Shown here piece after piece: positions 14,193-22,837 of a DNA stretch of 60,314 nt. Below the pieces are notes generated by a model that did no database searches, was not told the DNA's origin, and saw nothing but the letters and a program-made list of their open reading frames with translations. The position numbers and the translations under genes are program-made. Location of the stretch: positions 1 to 60,314 of the IMG/VR virus record IMGVR_UViG_3300003852_000009; one strand, written 5' to 3'. The stretch's first letter is position 1. Each line of letters opens with the position of its first letter. This DNA comes from a virus.

Positions 14193-14423
14193 ATGTTGTG
14201 TTATGAGTGTATGATTAAACGGAACCAGTTATATGATTTAGATGTGCCTGATTTATTGTGGCCCTGGATTCATTGTCACCACGAAGAAAAGAAACCGCAA
14301 GAAGAGAAGTGTCCGGTGTGCCACAATTTTTCAGATGCAACGGAAATACAACGTCAGGTTTTCACGGCATTCTTCCGGTTGCCTTGTAATTTCTGCTATA
14401 AGTGCGGCCGTGAACTGAAATGA
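14193..14423 (+). CDS. zinc-ribbon-like small protein
   Basis: 76 residues with cysteine pairs CYEC, CPVC and CNFC/CYKCG plus an HCHH cluster, so probably two zinc-ribbon or treble-clef sites. AAAGGAGG precedes the ATG and its stop overlaps the large-terminase start (ATGA). The link suggests co-expression with packaging genes; function unknown. Confidence 0.65.
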   Translation: MLCYECMIKRNQLYDLDVPDLLWPWIHCHHEEKKPQEEKCPVCHNFSDATEIQRQVFTAFFRLPCNFCYKCGRELK

Positions 14424-15967
14424 GCCTTACCGAGATAACCGAGCTTACAGAGATGATTGATGTGCTTCCCCCCGAGGAGCAGGCGGAACTCCGCAAGTTA
14501 GTGACAAAGGGCTTCCCGCTGTGGCTTCCCGTCAAGGGGCCTCAGCTTCAGGCCTGGAATTCACAGGCGGATATTTTGTTATTTGGAGGTTCTGGTGGAG
14601 GAGGGAAGAGCGATATACTTTTAGGTCTTGCGCTTACGGTGCATAAAAAATCTCTCGTCTTCCGGCGTGAGGCGACACAGGCCGAAGGGCTCATTGATAG
14701 GGTCGCAGAGATTCTTCATACGAGGGATGGGTTCAACGCTCAGAAATTGATTTGGCACATTGGGGCACAACGGAAGTTAGAATTCGGTTCCTGCAAGGAT
14801 CCGGGGGACGAAATTAAATGGATGGGGAGGCCTCATGATTTTTTAGCCTTCGATCAACTGGAGCATTTCCTTGAAAAGCAGTTCCGGTTTCTTCTCGGGT
14901 GGAACAGGACGACGAAGAAAAATATCAGATGCCGTGTCGTTGCAACGGCTAACCCGCCGACAACCGAAGAGGGCAGATGGATTATTGGTTATTGGGGACC
15001 CTGGCTCGATAACAAACATCCTCATCCGGCCAAACCCGGAGAGTTGCGCTGGTACACCACGATCGAAGGCAAAGATACGGAGATGCCGGACGGCAAGCCC
15101 TTCAAGGACAAACTGGGTCACCCGATCACCCCGAGGTCTCGGACATTCATTCCTTCCTCGGTTTACGACAACCCCTTCTTGATGGCTACAGGTTACGATT
15201 CTATCTTGGCCTCTATGCCCGAACCCCTGCGCTCGCAGATGCTCGAGGGGGATTTTACCGCTGGTATGGAGGATCCAAGATGGCAACTTATTCCCACAGC
15301 CCACGTTGAAGCAGCTCAGGCGAGATGGAAAGAGTACGGGATGCAGGGTGAGATGACCTCTATGGGAGTCGATGTAGCCAGAGGCGGAAGAGACAAGACA
15401 ATTATCTCAACCCGTTACGGAAACTGGTATGCTCCCCTGGTTTCGCTTCCGGGTGTCCAAACTCCTGACGGCTGGTCGGTAGGCAGCGAGGTCTTTAAAG
15501 TTCGGAGAGATCACGCTCCTATTCATGTTGATGTGATCGGAGTAGGAGGCTCCGTAGTAGACCACTTAAGAAAAAATCTTAATTGGAACGAGGTCGTCGC
15601 CATAAATGGCGCCGAGCAAGCAACCATCGGTGCAACCGACAAGATGTCGGGGAAACTAAATTTCCGAAACAAGAGAGCGGAGCTTTGGTGGAGATTCAGG
15701 GAAGCCCTTGACCCAAAGACTGGCGTGAGCCCGCCGATTGCACTGCCTCCCGATCCCGAGCTAAAGGCCGACCTCTGCGCTCCGATATGGAAGCTCACGA
15801 CTTCCATAGAGATCCAGATTGAATCGAAAGAAGAAATCGAGAAGCGCATAGGCAGGTCCCCAGATAAGGGTGATGCCGTCGTTTACTGTTCGGTGCAGAC
15901 TACGAAAAGTGGTGGCTTTGGTGGAAAATCGGAAATAAGGAGGAGAGGAACTTGGCGATCAATGTAA
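14420..15967 (+). CDS. terL: terminase large subunit
   Basis: 515 residues. ATPase domain: Walker A G56GSGGGGKS64 and a Walker B-like FLAFDQLEHF. Nuclease domain: D318 (GVDVARGG), D371 (HVDVIGVGG) and D485 (KGDAVVYC), the RNase H-like acidic triad of the headful-packaging motor nuclease. It translocates DNA into the prohead through the portal and makes the packaging cuts. A TTG-started gene begins inside its last codons. Confidence 0.93.
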   Translation: MSLTEITELTEMIDVLPPEEQAELRKLVTKGFPLWLPVKGPQLQAWNSQADILLFGGSGGGGKSDILLGLALTVHKKSLVFRREATQAEGLIDRVAEILHTRDGFNAQKLIWHIGAQRKLEFGSCKDPGDEIKWMGRPHDFLAFDQLEHFLEKQFRFLLGWNRTTKKNIRCRVVATANPPTTEEGRWIIGYWGPWLDNKHPHPAKPGELRWYTTIEGKDTEMPDGKPFKDKLGHPITPRSRTFIPSSVYDNPFLMATGYDSILASMPEPLRSQMLEGDFTAGMEDPRWQLIPTAHVEAAQARWKEYGMQGEMTSMGVDVARGGRDKTIISTRYGNWYAPLVSLPGVQTPDGWSVGSEVFKVRRDHAPIHVDVIGVGGSVVDHLRKNLNWNEVVAINGAEQATIGATDKMSGKLNFRNKRAELWWRFREALDPKTGVSPPIALPPDPELKADLCAPIWKLTTSIEIQIESKEEIEKRIGRSPDKGDAVVYCSVQTTKSGGFGGKSEIRRRGTWRSM

Positions 15968-16113
15968 AGCGTTTCAAACTTAAAATCGGAAAAATAGTAA
16001 AAGAATTTCCACCTGGAAGAGTTGAAAAAATTACAATGAATTTTCCGCTGAAGTTTCCCCAGGAAGGCTTTGGCGAGATTACTTTCAGGGTGATTGAGAG
16101 GCCAAAACCATGA
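15952..16113 (+). CDS. hypothetical small protein
   Basis: 53 residues beginning at TTG 15952 with AGGAGAGG upstream: MAINVKRFKLKIGKIVKEFP..., a small all-beta-looking protein. Overlaps the end of terL by 16 bases and is coupled (ATGAG) to the next gene. Not recognised. Confidence 0.5.
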   Translation: MAINVKRFKLKIGKIVKEFPPGRVEKITMNFPLKFPQEGFGEITFRVIERPKP

Positions 16114-16241
16114 GTGAAGCCCTCTTTCTTTTGGCCAATATTTTCTTTATTCAGGCGTTGCCAACGAGACTTATCGTTCTGCTTATAATTTCGGATTGTG
16201 TCGTTCTGGGCGTGAAATTAATAATGGACTACATACCATGA
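16110..16241 (+). CDS. small membrane protein
   Basis: 43 residues, hydrophobic almost throughout (ALFLLANIFFIQ; LIVLLIISDCVVLGVKLI), with room for one or two membrane helices. Start and stop overlap both neighbours (ATGA). Not recognised. Confidence 0.5.
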   Translation: MSEALFLLANIFFIQALPTRLIVLLIISDCVVLGVKLIMDYIP

Positions 16242-16384
16242 ATAAGGCTTATCATCTACAGCAGATCAAGGCAGAATTAAAAAAAATGGAGGAAGAAGTT
16301 CAATCCAAACGCAAAGTGTCAAGCAGTATCGTCTTGAGACTCATCGCTATCCTGTATGATCTTTGCTCTATGATAGAGGTTTGA
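16238..16384 (+). CDS. small helical protein
   Basis: 48 residues, MNKAYHLQQIKAELKKMEEE..., an amphipathic coiled-coil-like helix followed by a hydrophobic end (IVLRLIAILYDLCSMIEV). ATG overlaps the preceding stop. Not recognised. Confidence 0.5.
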   Translation: MNKAYHLQQIKAELKKMEEEVQSKRKVSSSIVLRLIAILYDLCSMIEV

Positions 16385-16412
16385 AATGTTGGATTTGGAG
16401 TTATGAAATTTT

Positions 16413-16817
16413 ATGTTTAGAGGCCAAATTATAACACGATCCGATATTCAGAGAGTAACAAAGAAGCACACAGCTCCAACACCTTCATCAAGAATAGCGG
16501 GGCGTGGCGGAATTCTTGTTTCTTCAACCGATCACCCAAAAAAGTTACGCCGTCATCATGGTAAAAATAAGAAAGCCAAGAAGGCTTTGAAGATTATCTC
16601 TACCTGTGCAATTCACTTATATCCGAAACATATGCTTCCAACTGAGGTATTGACACCATATGTAAATTCCACACCAAAGAGGGTAAAGTCAATGCCAAGA
16701 GTAGTGGCGAAGCCTACGTTCCCAGTTTCGATAGCAAAACCAATAAATCACCATTTTCATATTCCAATGAAATCAGTAATGGAGAAAATCAATGCTAAAC
16801 TATCTGGGCGGCCTTAA
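16413..16817 (+). CDS. doubtful basic protein
   Basis: 134 residues, very rich in Lys, His, Pro and Thr and nearly without acidic residues or Trp. That composition is often seen in frames that are not real genes. GGAG lies about 12 bases before the ATG. If it is not a gene, the 375 bases from 16413 to 16787 are non-coding or a decayed gene. It overlaps the next gene by 26 bases. Confidence 0.35.
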   Translation: MFRGQIITRSDIQRVTKKHTAPTPSSRIAGRGGILVSSTDHPKKLRRHHGKNKKAKKALKIISTCAIHLYPKHMLPTEVLTPYVNSTPKRVKSMPRVVAKPTFPVSIAKPINHHFHIPMKSVMEKINAKLSGRP

Positions 16818-17391
16818 AAAGCGTTTCGACCATATTAAGACATCTTCTGATGAGAGCGATTCCTATGAACCTGCTATCGTCATTGTTCACCATGGGAAAC
16901 CAGGAAAGTCGTTTATTATTCTACAATCGGCCTATTGGAAATATATCGACCCGAAGGATAACCTCGATGCCGAACCATCGGATGCGAAGGAATTTCAGGA
17001 ACTCGTTAATAAAAATCTTCGTATCATCCAGCTTACAAAACATTTCTATGATTCCCCGAGCAGAAAAGAAGCCCTCCTCAATATCGCCCACACCAGGATA
17101 GCGGGGGCACTCAGATTGAGCACCGGCATTATGCTCTGTGTTTGCTATAATTTGATTAAGTGCCTCACTATGTTCGACATAGAGGTAAGCCCCCAAAGTG
17201 CTGCACAACTTCTCATGTTCATCCAAGATGGTTTAGACGACTTGAAGAATATGCCGGAAATTGCCAAAGAAGAAAAGCTCGTGGCCGGCGAAGTGACTTT
17301 ATTTGAGGGATCGAGAAAAATCGCAACTAAGGACCTAACCGTTAGCGAGACCGATTTAATCATCGAAGGCGGAGGGGAGGGAGAGGCATGA
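16792..17391 (+). CDS. hypothetical protein
   Basis: 199 residues, MLNYLGGLKKRFDHIKTSS..., with an alpha/beta N-terminal half (AIVIVHHGKPGKSFIILQSAYW), a helical middle with ALRLSTGIMLCVCYNLIKCL, and an acidic tail. It ends overlapping the next ATG. Not recognised; located between terminase and portal, so possibly packaging-related. Confidence 0.7.
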   Translation: MLNYLGGLKKRFDHIKTSSDESDSYEPAIVIVHHGKPGKSFIILQSAYWKYIDPKDNLDAEPSDAKEFQELVNKNLRIIQLTKHFYDSPSRKEALLNIAHTRIAGALRLSTGIMLCVCYNLIKCLTMFDIEVSPQSAAQLLMFIQDGLDDLKNMPEIAKEEKLVAGEVTLFEGSRKIATKDLTVSETDLIIEGGGEGEA

Positions 17392-17651
17392 GCTTCGGAC
17401 TTAGAATTTCTTTTGGTAGATTATGCCGACTTGAAAAGTTAAGAGAGCAATGGCGTATAGCTCAAGAAGAAGATGCTAAACTTTCTTGCGGCTGGAAACC
17501 TCATCAATACCGTCGTCGTTGTTGGCCTCTAAGAACCGAGGATGTTTTTGAATCCAAGAATGAGTACGACATATTTATGAAGTTTATGGCTGAAGAGTTT
17601 GACAGAATTATTTTTGAACACCTATCGAAGGATACTGAAGACAACTCATGA
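17388..17651 (+). CDS. hypothetical protein
   Basis: 87 residues, basic N-terminal half (GRLCRLEKLREQWRIAQEED) and acidic C-terminal half. ATGA overlaps on both sides tie it to its neighbours. Not recognised. Confidence 0.6.
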   Translation: MSFGLRISFGRLCRLEKLREQWRIAQEEDAKLSCGWKPHQYRRRCWPLRTEDVFESKNEYDIFMKFMAEEFDRIIFEHLSKDTEDNS

Positions 17652-17869
17652 CACCCATCTTCAAGAAGAAAAAACTCATCGAACTCTCTCCCGATTTTGA
17701 GTCAACGCCTGAATTTCCGGTAGAGAATTTAACCATAGAGATTTATACAAAAAAGAAAAAAATATCTTATGTGGAGTCGGAAAATTTTACCGGCACACTC
17801 CACCTAAATTTTAATAAGGGAGGACTCAGTGGGGTACTTGAGGAAGCTGTAGAAAAAAAATCCCCTTGA
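17648..17869 (+). CDS. hypothetical protein
   Basis: 73 residues, MTPIFKKKKLIELSPDFEST..., mostly beta with a Lys-rich start. It is the last gene before a promoter-terminator junction that separates the terminase block from the portal. Not recognised. Confidence 0.6.
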   Translation: MTPIFKKKKLIELSPDFESTPEFPVENLTIEIYTKKKKISYVESENFTGTLHLNFNKGGLSGVLEEAVEKKSP

Positions 17870-17894
17870 CAACCCCTGTGCAATGTGATAAAGA
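17866..17894 (+). promoter_or_regulatory. candidate promoter ahead of portal
   Basis: TTGACA (17866-17871) is a perfect -35; 17 bases later TAAAGA (17889-17894) is a poor -10. It overlaps the end of the previous gene. A strong terminator hairpin follows about 65 bases downstream, so transcription from here would need antitermination or readthrough to reach the portal. Confidence 0.35.
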
Positions 17895-17957
17895 AATTTA
17901 ACAATTAATTTTAGACCAGGTTGGTCCGTAAGTTTTAACCTCGGTTAACAACTGCAA

Positions 17958-18008
17958 CCCCTGGATAAACGCAACAAAAGCGTTGCGAGTTATTCGGGGG
18001 TTTTTTTT
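17958..18008 (+). terminator. strong intrinsic terminator overlapping portal start
   Basis: CCCC at 17958-17961 pairs with GGGG at 17997-18000, continuing through GGATAA/TTATTC and the six-base CGCAAC/GTTGCG stem around loop AAAAGC, then eight T residues (18001-18008). It is a full rho-independent terminator. The portal's possible TTG starts (17983 and 18007) fall in its 3' arm and T-run. Confidence 0.75.
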
Positions 18009-20274
18009 GGACTCACAAACTAAAGGACAAATCCTCCAGACATCCCGCCCGCAAGTCTACAAAAAAGAAACCAGAGACGGCCAAGAAATCCCCAGAACAC
18101 GCCTCGGCGTAAGTGATAGCAAGCATCCACTGGACGGCCCTGAGTGGACAGAGCGATTGCGAAAGCTTATGCAGTGGAGGCGGCAAGCCCGCGTGTATCA
18201 AGCGGATAATCGAATGGAGCAAGCCATTGATGAGGATTTCTACGATTCCATCCAGTACGAACCTGAAGATCTCCATGTCCTCGAAGAACGCCGCCAGCCT
18301 CCCCTCGTCTACAACGTCAGCAAAAACGTCTTGAACTGGATTTTCGGTGTAGAGCTTAAAACGAGGATGGATCACCGTATCCTTCCACGAAAGAAGAACG
18401 ATTCGGCCAATGCCAAGACCAAAACGAAACTCTTCAAGTATGTGGCCGATGTTTCTAAAGCGGCCTTTCACAGATCGCAGGCGTTTCAGGAGTGCATCAA
18501 GTCGGGACTCGGCTGGATCGAAACCGGAGTAAGAAAAAATGGCGATGAGCCCATCTTCATCCGCTCAGAGAGATGGCGCAATATGTGGTTTGACCATCTG
18601 GGTTTGGAGCTTGATTGCTCGGACTGGCGCTATATCGTCCGTGAAAAATGGGTAGACCTCGACATCATCCAGGCCATGTTCCCGGAGAGAAAAGATGCCT
18701 TGAAGGTTATTTCTGAAGGCGTAAACTCCCTCTATCCCTATTTGCCCGACGATACGGTAATCACCGATTACGCTTCCGAATTCGACCTTGAATCCGACCT
18801 TGATTCTCTTTTTGGCGGACCCTTTGATGGAGCCAGAGAACGGGTAAAGGCCGTTGAGATGTGGTATCGGATGCCAGACCATGTAAAACTTTTGCATGTC
18901 CGGGATGAGGACACGCCCTTTGGGGCGCTCGATGGTTCAATCTACAGGCCGCAAAACGCCGATCATAAATACCTTGTCGACGGCGGCTATTTTTCCACGA
19001 TAGACGCCTACATGCTTACTGTCCGCTGTGCGATGTGGGCAGGCGCTACCTATCTTCAGGATATTCTAAGCCCTTACCACCATAACCGCTTCCCCTTCAT
19101 ACCTCTTTGGTGCTACCGCAGAAAACGTGACAACCTACCCTATGGAGTCATGCGGGACATTCGGGACCCACAGAGCGACTTAAACAAACGTCGTTCCCGC
19201 TCCCTCTTCCTCCTATCGGCAAACCAGGTAATTCACGAAAAGGGCGCCTTTGATGACCCAAATAAATTCAGAGACGAAATGAACAGAGCCGATGGAGACA
19301 TGGAGGTAAACGAGGGTGTCCTTGTGGGCAAAAAACTTGAAATCGTCAAGCACAATGTCGATGCCGAAGCTCACGTCAAAATGGCTCAGGACGACGAGAG
19401 ATTCATCCAGAGAATTGCAGGCGTTGAGGATCCGAACCTTGGAAAAACCGAAAAGGAATTAAGCGGTAAGGCGCTTGCCCAACTCTCCATTCAGGGACAA
19501 ACGACCTCCGGTATTTTCTTCGACAACACTTATTATGCTTTTCAACACGAAGGCGAAATTGTTCTATCTCTCATTGAGCAGTTCTGCGACCAAAAGAAAG
19601 AATTTTTAATCAGCGGGGATCAGAGCAGAGACGAATTTATAACCATCAATGAGCTTACCGATCAGGGAATTCAAAATAATATCACGCTATCGAAAGCGAG
19701 ATTTATTGTCTCGAAACAGGATTACCGGGAGAGCCAAAGACTCTCCATGCTCGATATGTTAAGCCAGCTCGTTCAGAGTCTTGCGAAGTCCATGCCTCAA
19801 GTCGCCCTTGCCCTGCTTGATGAAGTTATCGATTTCATGGATGACCTTCCGAATAAAGATGAGATGGTCTCAAGAATTCGTAAGATTAACAAACAACATG
19901 CACCCGAAGATGAGATGACTCCAGAGGAGAAGGAACAGTTTAAACAGGCGCAGGCCCAAGTGCAGCAAGAACAAAATGCCATTAAACAGATTCAACTCGC
20001 CATGTCGAAGGCCGAACTTGCAATCAAACAGGGAGAGGCTGCGGATAAAGAGAATAAGGCAATGAGAAACCATGTCGATGCGCAGATGAAGAAGCTCGAA
20101 GGATTTATTAAAGCTTTGGAAGCGGCTCAAATAATCAGAGCGGCACCCCAGTTGGTTGGGGCTGCCGATAGGCTGATTATAGAGGCGGAGCAGGCCGGGG
20201 AGAAAAAGCCTGGAAATGGCGGAGCGCAGAGGCGCTTACTGCAACCAAGTGGAGGAACGGGATTGCCGAGTTAA
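18007..20274 (+). CDS. portal protein, P22-like
   Basis: About 755 residues. The N-terminal RQARVYQADNRMEQAIDEDFYDS, then PPLVYNVSKNVLNWIFGVE and ERWRNMWFDHLGLELDCSDWRY, are typical of P22-type portals, which form the dodecameric DNA-entry vertex and headful sensor. A long helical C-terminus (residues ~640-740, Gln/Ala/Glu-rich) suits the portal barrel. No ATG exists near the start: TTG 18007 follows GGGGG by six bases, while TTG 17983 lies inside the terminator hairpin. Confidence 0.9.
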   Translation: MDSQTKGQILQTSRPQVYKKETRDGQEIPRTRLGVSDSKHPLDGPEWTERLRKLMQWRRQARVYQADNRMEQAIDEDFYDSIQYEPEDLHVLEERRQPPLVYNVSKNVLNWIFGVELKTRMDHRILPRKKNDSANAKTKTKLFKYVADVSKAAFHRSQAFQECIKSGLGWIETGVRKNGDEPIFIRSERWRNMWFDHLGLELDCSDWRYIVREKWVDLDIIQAMFPERKDALKVISEGVNSLYPYLPDDTVITDYASEFDLESDLDSLFGGPFDGARERVKAVEMWYRMPDHVKLLHVRDEDTPFGALDGSIYRPQNADHKYLVDGGYFSTIDAYMLTVRCAMWAGATYLQDILSPYHHNRFPFIPLWCYRRKRDNLPYGVMRDIRDPQSDLNKRRSRSLFLLSANQVIHEKGAFDDPNKFRDEMNRADGDMEVNEGVLVGKKLEIVKHNVDAEAHVKMAQDDERFIQRIAGVEDPNLGKTEKELSGKALAQLSIQGQTTSGIFFDNTYYAFQHEGEIVLSLIEQFCDQKKEFLISGDQSRDEFITINELTDQGIQNNITLSKARFIVSKQDYRESQRLSMLDMLSQLVQSLAKSMPQVALALLDEVIDFMDDLPNKDEMVSRIRKINKQHAPEDEMTPEEKEQFKQAQAQVQQEQNAIKQIQLAMSKAELAIKQGEAADKENKAMRNHVDAQMKKLEGFIKALEAAQIIRAAPQLVGAADRLIIEAEQAGEKKPGNGGAQRRLLQPSGGTGLPS

Positions 20275-20291
20275 ACAAAACCCAAATAAGT

Positions 20292-20807
20292 AGGGAGAGC
20301 TAAAAATTAGGCCAAAAATTAACCCAGAAAATAAGGAGGATAAAAAAATGTTTAAAAAAACAAAACTTTTAGTATTGGTATTGGCCATATGCTTACTGTT
20401 ACCCCTTGCCTCACTTGCGGCCCCTACAGAAACAACTAATTGGGTGGTGGACCCTTATGGGATCAGCGAGCAATATGGATTAGCCATGATGCTCAATAGA
20501 ATGGGCACCAGAGTTTTATTCCAGATTGGGAGTTGGGTTATTCCTTATAATGGCCCGACTTATGATTATTGTGCTACATTTCAAGATCAAGTCGTTGGAG
20601 GGGGGATTCGTGCCCAACTTTTCACTGGCAACTTTGATATTTGGGTAACACCAGCCAGTGTGACTGTAGGGCCATTTGGGAGTTTATTGCTTGCGGATAT
20701 AATTATCACCCCAGGCACAAATTACAGACTATGGTATTCAGTGAGGACCACTCCTTGGCCTCCAAGGAATCAGTAAAATATTTAGATTGGCTCTCCCTTA
20801 ATTTTTA
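20292..20807. repeat. inverted AGGGAGAGC and TAAAAATTA blocks flanking a gene
   Basis: AGGGAGAGC-TAAAAATTA at 20292-20309 recurs after the gene as GCTCTCCCT (20790-20798) and TAATTTTTA (20799-20807). Each block is inverted but their order is not. The enclosed gene encodes an exported protein. It could mark a small insertion cassette; it may also be chance. Confidence 0.25.
20348..20776 (+). CDS. exported protein of unknown function
   Basis: 142 residues with a clear Sec signal (MFKKTKLLVLVLAICLLLPLASLAA) and a beta-rich mature part with NWVVDPYGISEQYG and GTNYRLWYSVRTTPWPP. AAGGAGG precedes the ATG. It is the first gene after the portal and one of several signal-bearing genes here. Not recognised. 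Confidence 0.65.
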   Translation: MFKKTKLLVLVLAICLLLPLASLAAPTETTNWVVDPYGISEQYGLAMMLNRMGTRVLFQIGSWVIPYNGPTYDYCATFQDQVVGGGIRAQLFTGNFDIWVTPASVTVGPFGSLLLADIIITPGTNYRLWYSVRTTPWPPRNQ

Positions 20808-20820
20808 GAAGGAGAAATAG

Positions 20821-21171
20821 ATGGCAAAGAAAATTATTATTTTACAGAAGCAGGATTTCACGAATTATTTTGAAGTGTCATTTGTTTTTTGGCTTGCTGT
20901 TCCTGTATCTCAGCAACCCTTTAGGGTTAATTCTTTAGCTACAAGTGTTTATAGCGGAGCCACAACTGCTGAAATTCAAGCTATTCAGGCAGGACAAATA
21001 TATGAATACGTAGGAAGAGCATCATATCCCGTCGGTACTGTGAATACTACAATAGCTGCCGATTTAGTGGGAAAGTATAATAATGCTCAAACAGACTTAA
21101 GTAATCAAACCCTGTTCCAATTTTACGGAACATATTGGGATGGGACAGCCTGGACAATACAGGGAGGATAA
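20821..21171 (+). CDS. virion-associated hypothetical protein
   Basis: 116 residues, beta-rich, with a Gln/Ala helix (ATTAEIQAIQAGQIYEYVGR) and an aromatic end (FYGTYWDGTAWTIQGG). The context of fibre-like and surface-like genes suggests a virion structural or decoration role. The next gene begins three bases after the stop. Confidence 0.6.
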   Translation: MAKKIIILQKQDFTNYFEVSFVFWLAVPVSQQPFRVNSLATSVYSGATTAEIQAIQAGQIYEYVGRASYPVGTVNTTIAADLVGKYNNAQTDLSNQTLFQFYGTYWDGTAWTIQGG

Positions 21172-21174
21172 TAG

Positions 21175-21675
21175 ATGGCAACCGCATCAAGGAATATTGG
21201 TAGTCATGTCGCAATGACAATAACCAATTTAAACAGTTTAGCAAATTCCCAAACTGCGGGTTGGCAATCTGCAAAAGTAGACGATACCTCAACCAAGGCA
21301 CTCGATTATGAAATCGCTGTTAAATTGACGATGGCCAATACCGCACCCGCAAATGATAAGGCCGTTTACGTTTATGCTGTACCTTGGTATTACGATGGTT
21401 CAAGTTGGTATCCTGCGGATTGCGGTACGGGTACATTACCCACTGGGACAGAAGGAACCATTACCATTGCAAGTCCGAATGACATGAGGTTGCTTGGGGT
21501 ACTAAATTATACAACTCAGCAAATGGTTCTGGAAGGGGTATTTTCCTTGCTTAATGCCTTCGGTCAATACCTTCCCGATGGATGGAGTTTGGTCATAATT
21601 GATTATTCAGGTGCTGCCATTGCTGCATCTGCCAATATGGTGGCATACAAACCAATCAAGGTGGACATAGCATAA
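21175..21675 (+). CDS. virion-associated hypothetical protein
   Basis: 166 residues, MATASRNIGSHVAMTITNLNSL..., all-beta with VYVYAVPWYYDGSSWYPADCG. The shape recalls head- or tail-fibre base domains of environmental podoviruses. It sits directly between two other surface-type genes. Confidence 0.6.
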   Translation: MATASRNIGSHVAMTITNLNSLANSQTAGWQSAKVDDTSTKALDYEIAVKLTMANTAPANDKAVYVYAVPWYYDGSSWYPADCGTGTLPTGTEGTITIASPNDMRLLGVLNYTTQQMVLEGVFSLLNAFGQYLPDGWSLVIIDYSGAAIAASANMVAYKPIKVDIA

Positions 21676-21676
21676 A

Positions 21677-22456
21677 ATGGGCTGGAATCCGAGACCTTTT
21701 CTTGGAAGTCAAATAAATAGGGCACATCCTCTTTTGAGGGGTTTGAAGTTATGTAGTCCCCTCAATGAAAGTGGAGGACTTTATCTTCAAGACGTGGCCT
21801 CGAATCTTAGACAGGGAACTATTACTGGGGGGATCTGGAAACCTATGGCAGATGATGGGGTTTACCTGAATGGGAGTGGGCAGTATATCGGTTATCCCCA
21901 GATTAGCTCTGATTTAACAAATACTCAGGAAATGACGGTTTCTATGTGCTGCAATATCCTTAATCCTGTTGCTAATGACAGGTATTTTGAAACTAAAGCG
22001 GTTTACAGTGATCTCAATGGTTGGACAATACAAGACTCTGGAGTAGTCAACTTCCAATTCTTTTGTAATGTGGCACAGGTAATTGCTTTACAAGGTTATA
22101 CCACAGGTGTCTGGGCTGAGCAGACTATTAGCTATAAGAATCCAGGCAACTGTAATGGATATATTAATGGAGTTTTAAAGGCCCAAGTTGCTACCACTTA
22201 TGGTATGTCATCTAATTCCAATCCTTTCTATATCGCACGTTATGGGTCAGGAGGCAATAATGCCACGATAATGGTTAAGCATATTTTCTTCTGGAACAGG
22301 CAATTATCAGATCAAGAAGTCATGGATTTTTACAACAGGCCCTATGCCATGTTTGAGCAACCCCAGAGGGCGAAGTGGTTTATGTTACCGGTGGCAGGGG
22401 TGGCACAGCAGGCATATCAACCCTGGGCGCAGATGGGGCCAATTTTGGCGCAATAA
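21677..22456 (+). CDS. LamG/concanavalin-like surface protein
   Basis: 259 residues of the phage LamG-type lectin-like family: NRAHPLLRGLKLCSPLNESGG at the N-terminus, a jelly-roll beta core with GYINGVLKAQVA, and the signature end IFFWNRQLSDQEVMDFYNRP. Such proteins commonly bind glycans and occur on phage capsids or tails. The start lies one base after the previous stop. Confidence 0.75.
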   Translation: MGWNPRPFLGSQINRAHPLLRGLKLCSPLNESGGLYLQDVASNLRQGTITGGIWKPMADDGVYLNGSGQYIGYPQISSDLTNTQEMTVSMCCNILNPVANDRYFETKAVYSDLNGWTIQDSGVVNFQFFCNVAQVIALQGYTTGVWAEQTISYKNPGNCNGYINGVLKAQVATTYGMSSNSNPFYIARYGSGGNNATIMVKHIFFWNRQLSDQEVMDFYNRPYAMFEQPQRAKWFMLPVAGVAQQAYQPWAQMGPILAQ

Positions 22457-22476
22457 CGACTAAAGAAAGGAAAACG

Positions 22477-22704
22477 ATGATGTTGGAAAGAACGAAGACT
22501 CAAGGAGAGCTTTTGGCAGAAGCCCAAATCGCAGACGACAAACGGTGTGATGACTGTATGAAAGAGGTTCAGACCGTACTCAGAAAATACAATTGTCTTA
22601 TGTCCCCCGTTTTTCACATAACGACCAAGGGCATCCAGGGTAATGTGACGATAGAAGCACTTCCAATAATTCCAGGCAGAGATAATGGAGGGAAATTGAG
22701 GTAA
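22477..22704 (+). CDS. hypothetical protein
   Basis: 75 residues from ATG 22477 (AAAGGA upstream): MMLERTKTQGELLAEAQIADD..., with a CDDCMKEVQTVLRKYNC helix and a beta end. Small proteins of this form occur after LamG genes in related phages. It is followed by a strong terminator. Confidence 0.6.
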   Translation: MMLERTKTQGELLAEAQIADDKRCDDCMKEVQTVLRKYNCLMSPVFHITTKGIQGNVTIEALPIIPGRDNGGKLR

Positions 22705-22734
22705 CTAATTTTATTTTAACATAGGGAAAACAAA

Positions 22735-22756
22735 ATTCCCGTTTGGCCACGGGAAT
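22735..22756 (+). other. perfect hairpin before terminator
   Basis: ATTCCCGT (22735-22742) and ACGGGAAT (22749-22756) form a perfect eight-base stem with loop TTGGCC. It stands 14 bases upstream of the terminator hairpin, so the 3' end of the transcript would carry two stems, as in some stability elements. Confidence 0.5.
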
Positions 22757-22769
22757 CCCAAGCATAAGA

Positions 22770-22808
22770 AAGCCCAACTGTACGTACAGGCAGTTGGGCT
22801 TTTTTTTT
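22770..22808 (+). terminator. strong intrinsic terminator
   Basis: AGCCCAACTG (22771-22780) and CAGTTGGGCT (22791-22800) make a perfect ten-base stem around a ten-base loop, followed by nine or so T residues. It ends the transcript that begins upstream of the portal or surface genes. Confidence 0.9.
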
Positions 22809-22837
22809 GGGACACAGGCTAAAAGGAGGAAAGAACC

